The notes under the pieces are model-generated. The model was not told the origin of the DNA. It worked only from the letters and a program-made list of their open reading frames with translations, and did no database searches. 64,000 nt of DNA from Ziziphus jujuba. Taxonomy: Eukaryota; Streptophyta; Magnoliopsida; Rosales; Rhamnaceae. The stretch's first letter is position 1. The number at the start of each line of letters is the position of its first letter. The DNA lies in NCBI RefSeq assembly GCF_031755915.1, contig NC_083389.1:20112001-20176000 (forward strand). Direction: 5' to 3'. Made by a program: the position numbers and the translations under genes. Of this stretch, positions 45,758 through 56,892 are shown one piece after another.

Positions 45758-47737
45758 ATATTTAATGTGAAGCAAAATTTTTTAAAATATCTTATGCGAA
45801 GCAAAGTTTTGTTCATTGGCTTCTGTGCTTCCACAAGGATCTATGTGGTCTTCTTAATAAATCTAAGAAATATACCAGTGTGGCAATGATGCATTATTAT
45901 CTTAAATATAAAAATATTGTTTAAGTTCTGTACATATCGACCATGATTTGATTCATGCATTTTAAGTTATCCAGTTTGTCTAAATACTGAATTATATTAT
46001 ATTTTCTTCAAGTATCTTATACTTTCTGTGGCCCCACACATAAGTATATTGTCAAACCCTAACTCATATATATATCATCCTCATTTTGTTCTCTTTTGGA
46101 CCCCTTGTCTAACGTATGATAGATGTTTATCAGTTTTATTTAATGCTTTCATTCTAATTTTACTTGTGGAGTTGGATACTTGACTTTCAATATTTTCTAG
46201 AGTAACAGTATGGTTGTACGTCAACGCTAGCCATAGGCCACAGTTTGTTCTGAGATAGCCTTTTAGGCTTGACAGGATGGCCATAAAATATCTTGTATCT
46301 AAAATTATGTTGTGTTTTCAACTTAAAACATGTCAAGCCTGTTTCCCTTGCGACTATTACCTTTCTGATGGACATAATGGAGTTATTTAAGCAAAATCAT
46401 CTTGTTTCTAAGTGGTGAATCTAACTTGGTAATGAATCTTCCAAGTTATATCATCTCTTCATTTTTCTGTTTAATAATCTCCATTCCTGCTACCTTATCA
46501 TGCATATTTCTTGTTTTTGTTGGTGTTATCATTACTAATATGCAACACCTTATCTTGGGCATAATTGTATTTTCCTTTCATTACATTATTAATATCAAAC
46601 AGGACTTTTAATATGTAAAAAAGTGTATATTCTTCTTGATTTCAGCTCAGCAGTGTCTCCAAAGATTTGTGCACAAACAACTTTAAATTCAAAGATGGGA
46701 ACAGGAGGCTGGAATTCAGGAAAAGAGGGAAAAGCTACTTTCACCAAGATGGCATCCCACAAGATGCGCCTACAAAAAGGACCTTCTTCCATTAAACAGG
46801 TTATTTCTAGCCCATGTTCCTTTTTTTTTTTTCATATTAATCTTTTATCCTCCTTTATCATTGGGCAGATTCATCATTTTGGATTGAACATTCTGTTGGA
46901 AGGGATGGTAGCATGATCACTGCGATATTGACATATTGTGTTTTATCCCCCAAATGCACTTAAATGAAAGCTAAAACTATCCTACATGTCGCATGTTAAA
47001 AATTATGCTTGCTCATTTGGAGTATAATGAACCTATTGTCATATACCATTTGAGAAGACAATTACATGTTGCAGGAAAGAGAACGTAGAGTTGTCATTGA
47101 ATCAGATGAGGAAATTGATGGAGGTTTTTCCTGCTTGCTTGAAGAGACAAAGACAGGTTCTTAATTGAAAGTAGACTGCAGTGTTATATTCCTTGACCAT
47201 TACAGCTCATGGTTAAGTTTTTGGATATTGGTTATATAACATACGTTGCTATATAAGTGCATAGATTCCATGTATGGAGGGGTGAGTTTTAACTCCACAA
47301 CTCTCTATATGCCCATACATTTAGGAACCAAAAAGCGAAATTGAATTTATTGCTATTATTTCCCTTTATTTATCACCAGAAGATGCTAGGGTTTGCTTTG
47401 ATATCACGAGCTAATGCATCTTAGTTTGCCGGAGAAAGGGATAAATGCATTATGCATCTTCCACTGTATGGTTTTTTCCTTAAATGCATGAGAGCAGACG
47501 CCTTACAACTTCTTGTTTGCCAGTTTATTGGCAACAATAATATGACAAACTGAAAAAATGTTATATTTATACATTGTTTAATCATTTCTCTAAATGGAGT
47601 TGCTTTTTTTTTTTAAATCCCTTGGAGGACATTTAGAAAACTATTGGACGAAAGACATAGAGGAAGAGACAGAAAGAATTTTGAGATATGCAAGGAGGCG
47701 AAAAAGAAAATGCCGTGATGTTATAATTATAAATTGA
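41112..47737 (+). CDS. PRD3: PRD3/PAIR1 homologue, meiotic double-strand break factor
   Basis: Coding exons read by splice sites: 41112-41176, 42019-42160, 43517-43673, 43803-43937, 44471-44523, 44617-44811, 45030-45095, 45196-45245, 46646-46799, 47075-47156 and 47628-47737. They join in frame to 402 aa, against 492 for rice PAIR1 and about 450 for Arabidopsis PRD3. Family marks are the N-terminal KINKASDLSSISVLPPHSR, a Ser/Gln-rich stretch (SQLRSQSSQQSSQGFSQHG), the coiled-coil-like core DSVQSDVMQVNKGTKE (about residues 140-160), GIRQKL..DSSLQ, GQEDIRAIF, VVIESDEE (345-352) and a C-terminal basic run RRRKRK (389-394). In rice and Arabidopsis the protein acts in the nucleus and is required for SPO11-dependent meiotic break formation and homologue pairing. 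All splice junctions have GT-AG ends and no stop interrupts the frame. Exon 2 could start 3 nt later. One extra small exon cannot be excluded. Confidence 0.9.
42384..42416 (+). repeat. T/G homopolymer block in a PRD3 intron
   Basis: A run of about 18 T followed directly by about 13 G in intron 2. G runs of this length are rare in the window, so an assembly or sequencing error in length is possible. Confidence 0.85.
45714..45754 (+). repeat. CT microsatellite in PRD3 intron 8
   Basis: A (CT)20 run in the 1.4-kb intron between exons 8 and 9. Confidence 0.93.
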
Positions 47738-49791
47738 AGGTACTTGCAGATTGTTACATAACTAAGTTTCTATTATGCTTGAATAGACATTAGGGTTGTT
47801 GGATTTCTGTTGAAATGTAATTATTTCTTTGTGCTTTACACTTTGAATTCTGGATTCATCTTGCAGTTTCAGATTAGGCTAAATTTGGGATACCTCCAAC
47901 CAACTAGAGTTGGTCTCTTTTGTCTTCAGCTTCTAATTTATCTTAATGAAGTTTAAAGAGTTTAGGCTAAAAGCTTTTAGTACTAGATATATATTTACCC
48001 TTTAGTATTAGAAATGTATGCAAGTTATCAAAAAAGAAATGCTTGCAAGGTGGTACTACGGTAATAGTACCAAAAATTTGTTTGAGATTAGGTTATTCTT
48101 AGGAAAATGACTTGTTAACAGTTCACCACTACTCGTTTGGTCATTGCATTAGCAATGCATCATTGTCCACATTATTTAGATGTCCAACCATTTGATGATG
48201 GATGCAATTCTTTTGATATAAAAACCTATATGGTTAAAGAAAAATTGATGGGCAACCGCATCTACTGCAATTGTCCTTAACAATCCCTTAAATAAACGAG
48301 GCATCAATCTTAAGCTTACATTAGAATTTCTTCAGTAGATTTATTTAAGCTTAGAGCATACACATCATGAGCATGAATTTCAAATTCATATGTTTATTTT
48401 CTGTGCAATTCATGCAGGTGGAAGATAAATTGATCATTGTATAACTATAGAATTCCTTGGAATTCCTTGGAATTGCAACATGAAAAGTGCAAATATTTCG
48501 GGTATGTTCCCCTTTCTATAACCAACTAATCTCATTCAAACAAAAACAACCAACAAAAAAAGGTAATATCTCAGATTCACCGCACCCGCCGACCCCTCTC
48601 TCCTTTTCTTTCTTTTATTTTACTCTTCAAACTTTTTGTATAAATGAAACCGACAAATAGAAAAGGATATTGCGTCAACTTTTTATTTTAAATGTTTTTT
48701 TGGGCTTCCATGACAATGGGAGTTGGGACAACTTCGTTATGTGAGACTGATACATTTGGATTAGCGGGTCAAACAGCAGGGGATGTGACAGAAAGTGACC
48801 ACTTTTAAATGAAGGTGCACCTTAGAAATTTTTAACGGTAACGCATACTTTTCATTTGTGTGTTCCAATAATTGAAGACATGATTCCAACATCTTAGTGC
48901 AAACAGCAAAAGAAAATGTTATATATATATATATATATATATATATTTCTTCAGCGTTCACCGATACACCGAAAAATTTGGATTAAAGAGGGAAAAAAAT
49001 ATATATATATATTAGTTTCCTCTTATCCATCCCAGTCCATGATCAGATAACGGGTCTGTGTTTGTTCAAGCTGGGCCGAATTTAAACTTCTTAAGTATTC
49101 TCTGCTTTTGCCCAAATAACATTTCATTGTCGGAGATAAAGAAAATTAAAGAAAAATTTAGGCCCTAAAAGCGTGAGGAAAGTTCTAAGCCAAGGTTAAG
49201 ATACATCTTTTTCGGCTTCCAGGTCAATGAGCAAATCTTTTTGATCCATTTTCAATGTTTTTATTTATATTGCTATCAAATTTTATGATATGCGCTGCTT
49301 AGCTTGCAGCAGAACAGAGAAATCTTCGTCTCCCACGTTGGTTTTTATTTAAAAGGATTTTATTTAGTGCTTCAAGCATGATGATGTATGGTAATGCTTT
49401 TTCTCATGGGCAATATTTTCTTCTATAGTACCAATTTTCAGTTTAAAATTAAAGTGAAATGTTAAAAGAATTAGTAGTTAATTAGAGTATAATAATATTT
49501 GTTCAATTGGCTATGAAAGTGAAGCGTCATATATTGATGTTAAATAAGTATTTATATATATTTCTTTGTGTATAATAATTTAAATAAAAACAAGAGAAGA
49601 GGCATTATTCCGAGGCTCTGATTTGGGGATGAAGCCACAGCATTGACTTGTCATTGCAAACTAAATAAATAAATAAAAATGAAAAATAAATGTTATATTC
49701 TGCTGTCGGCGCTCTATTCTGCTCAATCAATTAATACGTGGCACAAAATCATCAATGGAGCTAGATACACCACTATTTTGTAAATATATAC
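47738..49791. other. 3' flank of PRD3 and intergenic DNA
   Basis: A poly-T tract and TA microsatellites (48920-48944, about 49001-49012) are present. A 10-bp unit around GAATTCCTTG repeats near 48451-48475. No further gene is seen. Confidence 0.5.
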
Positions 49792-49855
49792 ATTATCATT
49801 GTTTTTAAAAAAAAAAAAAAAAAAAAGAAGAAGAAAATATACAATTATCATTGTT
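49792..49855 (+). mobile_element. Ultra-short retroposon: poly-A in a 12-bp direct repeat
   Basis: ATTATCATTGTT occurs at 49792-49803 and 49844-49855. Between them lie a few bases, an A run of about 20, and AAGAAGAAGAAAATATACA. The plus strand carries the A tail. Confidence 0.45.
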
Positions 49856-52007
49856 ATCTAAGAAAAAAATCCAACGAATGAAAATCATAAAGACTTTAGG
49901 GTCCCCCTATGCAATAAGGTGTTACGGGGCTAGTTTTCAATTGTCCTTTCATTCTAAAGGTAACATCAATGTTAAAGTTGTTTTCTGATTTTTCAAAGAG
50001 ACTGTTTACAAGGCAAAGCTCTAATTAAAATAATATAGAGTTTATTTTATAATTTTATCCTAAACAGCCAATGATTAGGTTAGTAGAATATAGCTTATTA
50101 AGCAATTTTCTCCCTCTCTCTACCCCTTTGTATTTATTTATATATATATATATATAGATATAATATTATATGTATTGTCTTATTATGGATTAGGATGTTG
50201 GGACTTGAAAGGGAGGCCCTATTTTCAATGATGTTAGATTATTTTTCAATTATGTTATGCTATCAATAAGAATATACCTTATCTTTGGCTCTTTTTCTCT
50301 CTCTTAGGTTTTTTTTTTTAATTTTTTTTTTTTTACTTTTTTATAATTTTATTCATGATGAGGAAACAAGAAAGTTACCTCTGGAAGTGCACGCCCAAGG
50401 CCAGTATTACTAGGTTGGCATTTTTTTTTTTTTTTTTTACATGATTTGTTACAATTTTTCATGTTATGATTGTGGGTAGAATTTGTCAATTTTAATGAGT
50501 ATGATTTTCCACTATTTCCTTTGTTGGCCAACTCACATTATCACTGTTTAATATTATAAAATTATATAAAAGAAAAGTATAGCTAAATATATTTCACTTC
50601 CCCCACAATCTTTCATCACTTTCTTCTTGAGTGTATTGCAATTAATAGAGCTTTTACTTTCTCTTTTTGATAGGATATATGAGGTTGGGAGTCCCCTTTA
50701 AGACATTGGGTATCCAAAAGACGGAGCATCCAATGCTTTACAGGGGAGTGGTTACAACCGGGATGTCCATAACAAAGTTGGGAGAGAAATCAGAAATATA
50801 TATATATTACTTTTTATTTTCCCCCTTTTTGTGTGTGTTAAAAAGAAATATATACTTATAGTCTAGATGTAAAGGATTAATTTTCATCACAGGTTTAATT
50901 ATTATTTCGACCAGTTCGTCTCTGCTAAGAGATGTGTGATTTAGTTAAAATAAATGATTAATGTTTATATGACAATTGTATAGTCGTTAGAGAAGATATG
51001 TGACAATATGAAACACTTCTAAATATACATGAGCATTATTTTATTTAATAAATTTGGAAATTAATTCATTAGAAAAAAATCATTATTTCCGCTACCTTAA
51101 TAAACAATTAGCTTTAAAGAGCAATAAAATAATGGCAACTAATATTTGAATAAATATCAACATCCCATAGGCCATAGCCCCTTTAATTAATAAATCTCAA
51201 TCTCTTGAAGCATTTAGGGTTAGCTAGGCGACATCATTTGGTGAGAAATCTACTTGATAACCTCCAAGCTATGAGCATAAAAACTAAACTGCTAGATTTG
51301 AATATTTTATTAAAATGACCTAATTTGATAATATTGATCTCAACAAACTATACTGCAAAAAACCCAAAATTAATTATTGCAGAAAAATTTGGATTATGCT
51401 TTTTGTCATGCGTTCGTATTTGCATGCGGGGAAGGAATTTTTGATGAATTTAATTTTGCACCAAATTGCCCATCAAATGAAATAAAAAAATTGCACCCGG
51501 TAGGTACAGAAGGTCGTTCAATTAATAAGTTAAACAACCATTAAGTACTTACCAAAAAATAAAATAATATAAAATAGAAAAACAAAGAATATTTCCTGAG
51601 TAACATTTATTTTTCATTGATTGAAATAAAATAAAAAAGCATAGTCATTTTGGTAGATGCTATGTGGTAAATGTTATATATGCTAGCGTATTGTCTCTAC
51701 TTGCGGGAAGTTGGAAAGTCGGTAGAAAATGATTGTATTAGGAATCAATTTTTCTTGGTGGTCCTCTTCAATATGCCATTCGACCGTCTCAACTTTTGAA
51801 TTATGTCGAATATCTTTTAGGCCAAGCAAGAGAAAAGCTTCCCCCATCATTTACATGCAAAAAAAAATTTAAAAAAAAAACAAATAAATAAATAAAAATA
51901 AAAATCTCATGCTTTTTTCCACTTTTCTTTTTCTTTTTTATCTATATATATATAATATATATTTTGCTAGGAATTTATATATATATATATATATATATAT
52001 ACAATCT
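49856..52007. other. Intergenic stretch, no gene seen
   Basis: AT-rich with T runs (50311-50343, 50420-50439) and TA microsatellites (50138-50155, 51978-52001). A slightly GC-richer island lies near 50680-50790. No domain or RNA gene was recognised. Confidence 0.5.
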
Positions 52008-52157
52008 GTTTATGGTGCGTATGGTCCTCATACAGACTACAGTATTGGTAACAGTTTTTCATAGTATTGGTGATGATTTTCTAAAAAACCGTTGTTAATA
52101 CTATGAAAAACCATCATTAATACTGCGTTCATCATGCGAACCGTCCTCACCATAAAA
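52008..52157. mobile_element. Fold-back MITE, about 150 bp
   Basis: Almost the whole unit is an imperfect palindrome. The left arm is TTTATGGTGCGTATGGTCC continuing to AGTATTGGTAACAGTTTTTC. The right arm in reverse complement is TTTATGGTGAGGACGGTTCG continuing to CAGTATTAATGATGGTTTTT. Both then contain ATAGTATT. Arms of about 75 bp match at roughly 75%. Transcribed, it would form a long hairpin. Confidence 0.65.
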
Positions 52158-52652
52158 TTTTCGTATATATGTCTATATGCATCAGGTTTACTATAACTTA
52201 TTACATAAGTTTTTAAATTACTTTAAAAATTAATATTTAAAAGCATATTGATGATATATATAAATTTAATGAACTGTTAAAATTTTATAAAGATAAAATA
52301 AAACTCATATAGACTATTTATGTATTTATAAAATCTTAATTTTTAAAATAATTTAATATTTAAAAAAATATAGAGAATAAAACTATTAAATTAACTTTAT
52401 GTGAACTTGGTTGCATATATTATATAAATATGTATGTTTGACGATGCAAAAATTGAGAACCATGTTTAATCAATTAGTTTATGTCACCATCCTTATAAAA
52501 TTTTACTCCGAAATTAATAAACTTAACAACGTACCTCTTTTTTTTTTCATGAAGTGGTCCCCCCCCCATTTGGTATGGCATTTGGTACCTTGTTTCACTT
52601 AAAACAAAAACAATATTGACAACTTCCAACACATTCCAAAACTTGGATTATG
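52158..52652. other. AT-rich intergenic stretch, no gene seen
   Basis: Contains a C8-9 run at about 52560-52567 and T/A runs. Nothing else was recognised. Confidence 0.5.
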
Positions 52653-52713
52653 ACCTCCGATAGCCACTTTTTTTGTTTTTTTTTTTTGGCTGAAAACCTC
52701 CGATAGCCACTTT
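52653..52713 (-). mobile_element. Ultra-short retroposon: poly-T plus 8 bp in an 18-bp direct repeat
   Basis: ACCTCCGATAGCCACTTT occurs identically at 52653-52670 and 52696-52713. Only TTTTG, a T run and GGCTGAAA lie between. On the minus strand this is an 8-bp body with a poly-A tail and an exact 18-bp target duplication, the clearest member of the set. Confidence 0.65.
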
Positions 52714-54990
52714 GCAACTATAAACAACAATCTCATGCATGGTTAGCCTCTTGTTATCATTATTGTCACTATTATTGTAACCAAAAAAAGGTCAAGCTTA
52801 ATGAAGGTTGAAAGATCAATTATCCACCTAAATAACATAAAATAATAATAATAATAATAATCATAACAATAAATTAAAGAAAAAACATTTTTGTACTGTA
52901 TTTTTTAATTTAATTTAATTCTCTTCACTACTTTATTCATTGGGTATATTTTTCTTTAATCTAGCACGTAAATGGGTGTTGGTTTGTGGAATTGGGGGTT
53001 CTTTGTCTTATATGGGCCTCCTTCATAGAGCAGACAATGAATTAGTATTGGAGTTGGTAAAAAGTGGGGTTGGTGGACCCAAGTGCTTTTATGTAGTTGG
53101 GGCCCAGCTAAAATTAGGCCCAACTGCTCCTCACTTGCCTTTTTTACATGCTCATTCTCTTGGCATACATTTAATATATTTCCAATGCATAATACACAGG
53201 TAAATAAATAAGCCCTCTCAGAAAAAAATAAATAAATAAATATACAAGCTTCTGGTCCTTTTTTTTTTTCCTTTTTTTTTTTTTAAAATATATAATAGGG
53301 TTTCTTGGGATATTGAAAATTCAGGGCAAATACCTGCTTTAAATTTAATTTTTCAAGATTGCAAATGGAAATCCCAGTTATTGACATTAATAAAGAAATG
53401 TCTGGACTTTTGGAAAGTAATTTCATGGCCTCAGCAGTATAAAAAATAATTTAATAGTGATAAGTTTTTGTTATTTATCCCTATAATAACATAAGAGACC
53501 AAATGATTTATCAAATAATGTAATATTATCTTATTGATATTCACTTATCCATTTCAAACATCTTCTTATTTTTAAATTATAAATTGTTGTAAAGATAAAA
53601 AAAAAAAATTTACTTGTACAAATTTAAATTATATTAGCATGTACTTTTATTATATTATTTCATAAAAAAATTTGGTGTTTATAGCATTAGTGTAGTTTTT
53701 ATTCAAATAATTAAAATTATTATTTTATATGGTAAATATGTTATTAAATTAAAATTTTTGTCACTGAATTCTGTGTTAAATATTAGTTGTCTTAGTAAAG
53801 GAACTAGAACTACCTCCCATAGAAATAGATAAAATTGCTTTCAAATATTTATGCAATCTTTCTTCTTAATCTTCTAGATAGATACGATAATAAAATTGAA
53901 AAAGAAATATTGATTATCTTATCTTCTTCTTCTTCTTCTTTTTTTTTATTTTTTTTTATTTTTTTATTTTTTAAACTCTAATCGGTGAACCAAATAGATT
54001 CTAAGTAAACAGAAAATTAATTTTGTAATAAAACAAACAAGGAACAAGGAAAGAAAAAACTTTAGTCTACCATTTTGACCAAGGCATAGTGAAATTTCAA
54101 AATTTCTTAGGCAGTTTTGATACCTATTGAATGTACTTTGATTTAGAGATTGTCTTCTAGCAAGAGGGCGGTTTGGGATTCAAAAATTTCAAAGCATGTA
54201 ATTAAGATTCATTCATAATAATTGTTTGGTTAAAAAGCTAATTTTGTTGGGTCAAAAGAGTAATACAAAAGTGCCTTCAAAATTTAACTCTTACCCTCTA
54301 CTTTATCATTCACCATTTTATCAATGATATTATGTGATATATTACTTTACTTCACAGTAACCTGTCGGCTACCTACCCTTAGACTAATATATAAACACAT
54401 ATACACGCGGATTTATATTATATGTGATACAAATGTTGTCTTTTATTGTATATTAAAAATCCATGACAAGGTCTAGGTATACTAGGACTTATATATGTTA
54501 TTATATATTTGTTTATTTTTATATATCTATATATAAGTTGTGAAAGTCATGATTCATGACCTATATCTATTGCTTTACCACTAAAAATTGAAAGTCTTAG
54601 ACAGCTAATATATATAAAAAAAAAAAAAAAAAAAAGGAAAGGTTCATGGCCGCTCCTCTTGTTACCCACCACATAGGATTACCAATTTTAATAAATTTGT
54701 CTTTATATTTTTTAAAATTATAAAAGTATACTTTCATATTTCAAATTTTTTGTTGTACCATATTTTTTTTCCTTTTATAATTAATATGCGAAAAAAAGTG
54801 ATATTCTAATAGAGAAAAATATGTAAAATGGATATTTTATGATTTTTATAAAAATACAAAAGCAATTCTGAAAAACAAATGGCAGTCTTACTGTAATTTT
54901 CCTGAACAAAAATGATTGGCTCTAGTGTCCTTGGCAATTAATGGAAATCATGAGGGAAAATAAATATAAAAATATTTAATTTTTAATAAT
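52714..54990. other. Intergenic stretch, no gene seen
   Basis: AT-rich with AAT repeats (52842-52862), T runs (53256-53284) and an A run (54616-54637). A more balanced block at about 52960-53180 has an open frame of 87 codons without recognisable similarity, so it is not called a gene. Confidence 0.5.
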
Positions 54991-56892
54991 TACTCGTTTT
55001 TAGTTTTTATCACACCATTGTTTCTCCGTTGGGTGAATTCTGTCAATTCTCATATGACCTCATTTGCCTAAAGGCCAAACCTCGCAACAAAATTCTTCTC
55101 TTTCAGAAAGAAGAGAGTACACGTCAAGATACGTTTCTCTCTCTTTTCTTTATCACCATCGGAGTTTTAGAGAGAGAGGAGAGCATTTTTTCATAGGGAG
55201 AGAATATATCAGAAAGATAAAAGCAGAGGAGAGAGAGAGAGAGAGATTGTGTATGTGTATTTGATGATTGTTGAACGTGGAATTGCAGAGAAGAAAATGG
55301 AGACAGCTTCACCTTTTCTTCCATACAAAGCTCTCTCTATGGACCCCATTAATCCTGACCCAACTGTCACGTATTCTTCTACTGTCAGCCAACAACAACA
55401 TTGTAAAGCTCTCCTCTTTCACTTTCTCACTTTCTCTCTCCTCCTACTCCCTCTCTCTTCCTCCACTTTTCTCAGTCTTTAATGGCTGCCCGTTTGGGAA
55501 ATTCTGCTTAAAAAATTTAGTGGGTCGGTGCTAGATAAGCATTTGGGACTCTTTTTCGTTGTCAAAAAAAGATACCCACTTGGAAAAAAGTAAAAAAATA
55601 AAAATAAAAAAAAAGGGAAAAGTCTTTACTTCTCAGCAGGTGTTGTAGAAGATGCTGAAAAATTGATCTGGGTTTTGTTAAAAAAAAGTGTGTTGTTTTG
55701 GCCTTTTCTTTGGAAAATTTTGATGGTTTAATTTGGTGGTTAAAACTTTGATATAGAACGGAGAATCTTGCAAAGCTTTGTTATTTATTTATTTATTTAT
55801 TTTCTCTGTTGGGAATGAATATCTTCGTTCCGAATTTTGCAGAAATTGACTTGGGTGATCACAATGGGTCACTTTCGTTGGCGTTTCATGCTATATTATA
55901 GAGGCTTAAAATTTTCACTTTTGCATGTTTTCTTCTTTCAGTGGTTGAAGCATTGACCTTGATATAGTGGTTGCTCAACAAAGTATCAGTTCAAGTATCA
56001 AAATTAAGGATTTTGAATTCAGTTTGTGCTCATGAGATTTGGATTTAACGATTTTGGAGGCAAGCTTTTGATCACATTTTTCCAAGAAGGTTATCATTTA
56101 CTAAGTTTGTTCATTGAAAAATGAGGGCGAATTATTTAGCCGTGACCCATTTTTGTGATCATGAACGTTGAGGGGATATAATTATTTTGAGTGATCCTTT
56201 CTTTGAAGAGAATATCACATTGTGTGAAGTGAGAGATGCCATGTTAAAGGCCTTTTATGAAGGAAAAAGAGAAGGATTTGATACCTTGCCATCCAAAGAA
56301 AGCTTTGTTACCTTAAACTTCACTCTTCCAGATCGCTTAAGAGGTAAATAGGAGGTTCTTGAGTATTCTGTACTGGATTTGGTTAATCTTCACTTTTATT
56401 CTGAGCAGCGATTTCAAGGCTCAAAACACGAGGTATCTTATGCATTTTCATTTCTTTATGGTCAGTACTATTTGCATCCAGAATTTCTTTTCCAAAATTA
56501 CTTGGCTTTAGTCTTGCATCATTTTGTTCGTGGGGAAGCTTATACTTGTAGTCCTGTTATTGTTGATCCTGACGAGCAATTAAGTTTTTCAATTCTGTAA
56601 ATGCACAGATGTCAATAAATTTTTGTATGAACCAAATAAAAACTCTTACTGTAATAAGAAATTTGTTTCTTTATACAAAAAGATGTTCTCCCATTTTTAT
56701 AGGTGAAGACTTTTATTATATTCAAATGTTATTTAAGTTTTGCTGAGAAGAGGATTTCATTTCTGAGTAATATTCTTTAATCTGCTCATCAATGATTTGT
56801 TTTCTCTGTTGATTGGTTTTCATGCAGCTAGGCCGGTGGGAAAAATTTTTTATGAGAAAAATCCAAATTAAGTGAAAAATCACTCAACTTCT
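54991..56892 (+). promoter_or_regulatory. Promoter, leader and leader intron of the TRM32-like gene
   Basis: CT/GA-rich sequence at 55100-55250, including a (GA)9 run, looks like the 5' leader of the downstream gene. A donor GTAAAG at 55403 and an acceptor TTTTCATGCAG ending at 56827 would remove a 1.4-kb leader intron. An upstream ATG at 55297 opens a frame that, after this splice, would read into exon 2 and stop at a TAA about 20 bp before the main start. This is a possible translation-dampening upstream frame. The transcript start and the splice are inferred. Confidence 0.45.

Noticed and set aside
52940..53203. 87-codon open frame in a balanced-composition block
   Set aside because: No motif, no promoter or splice context, and a poor start context.
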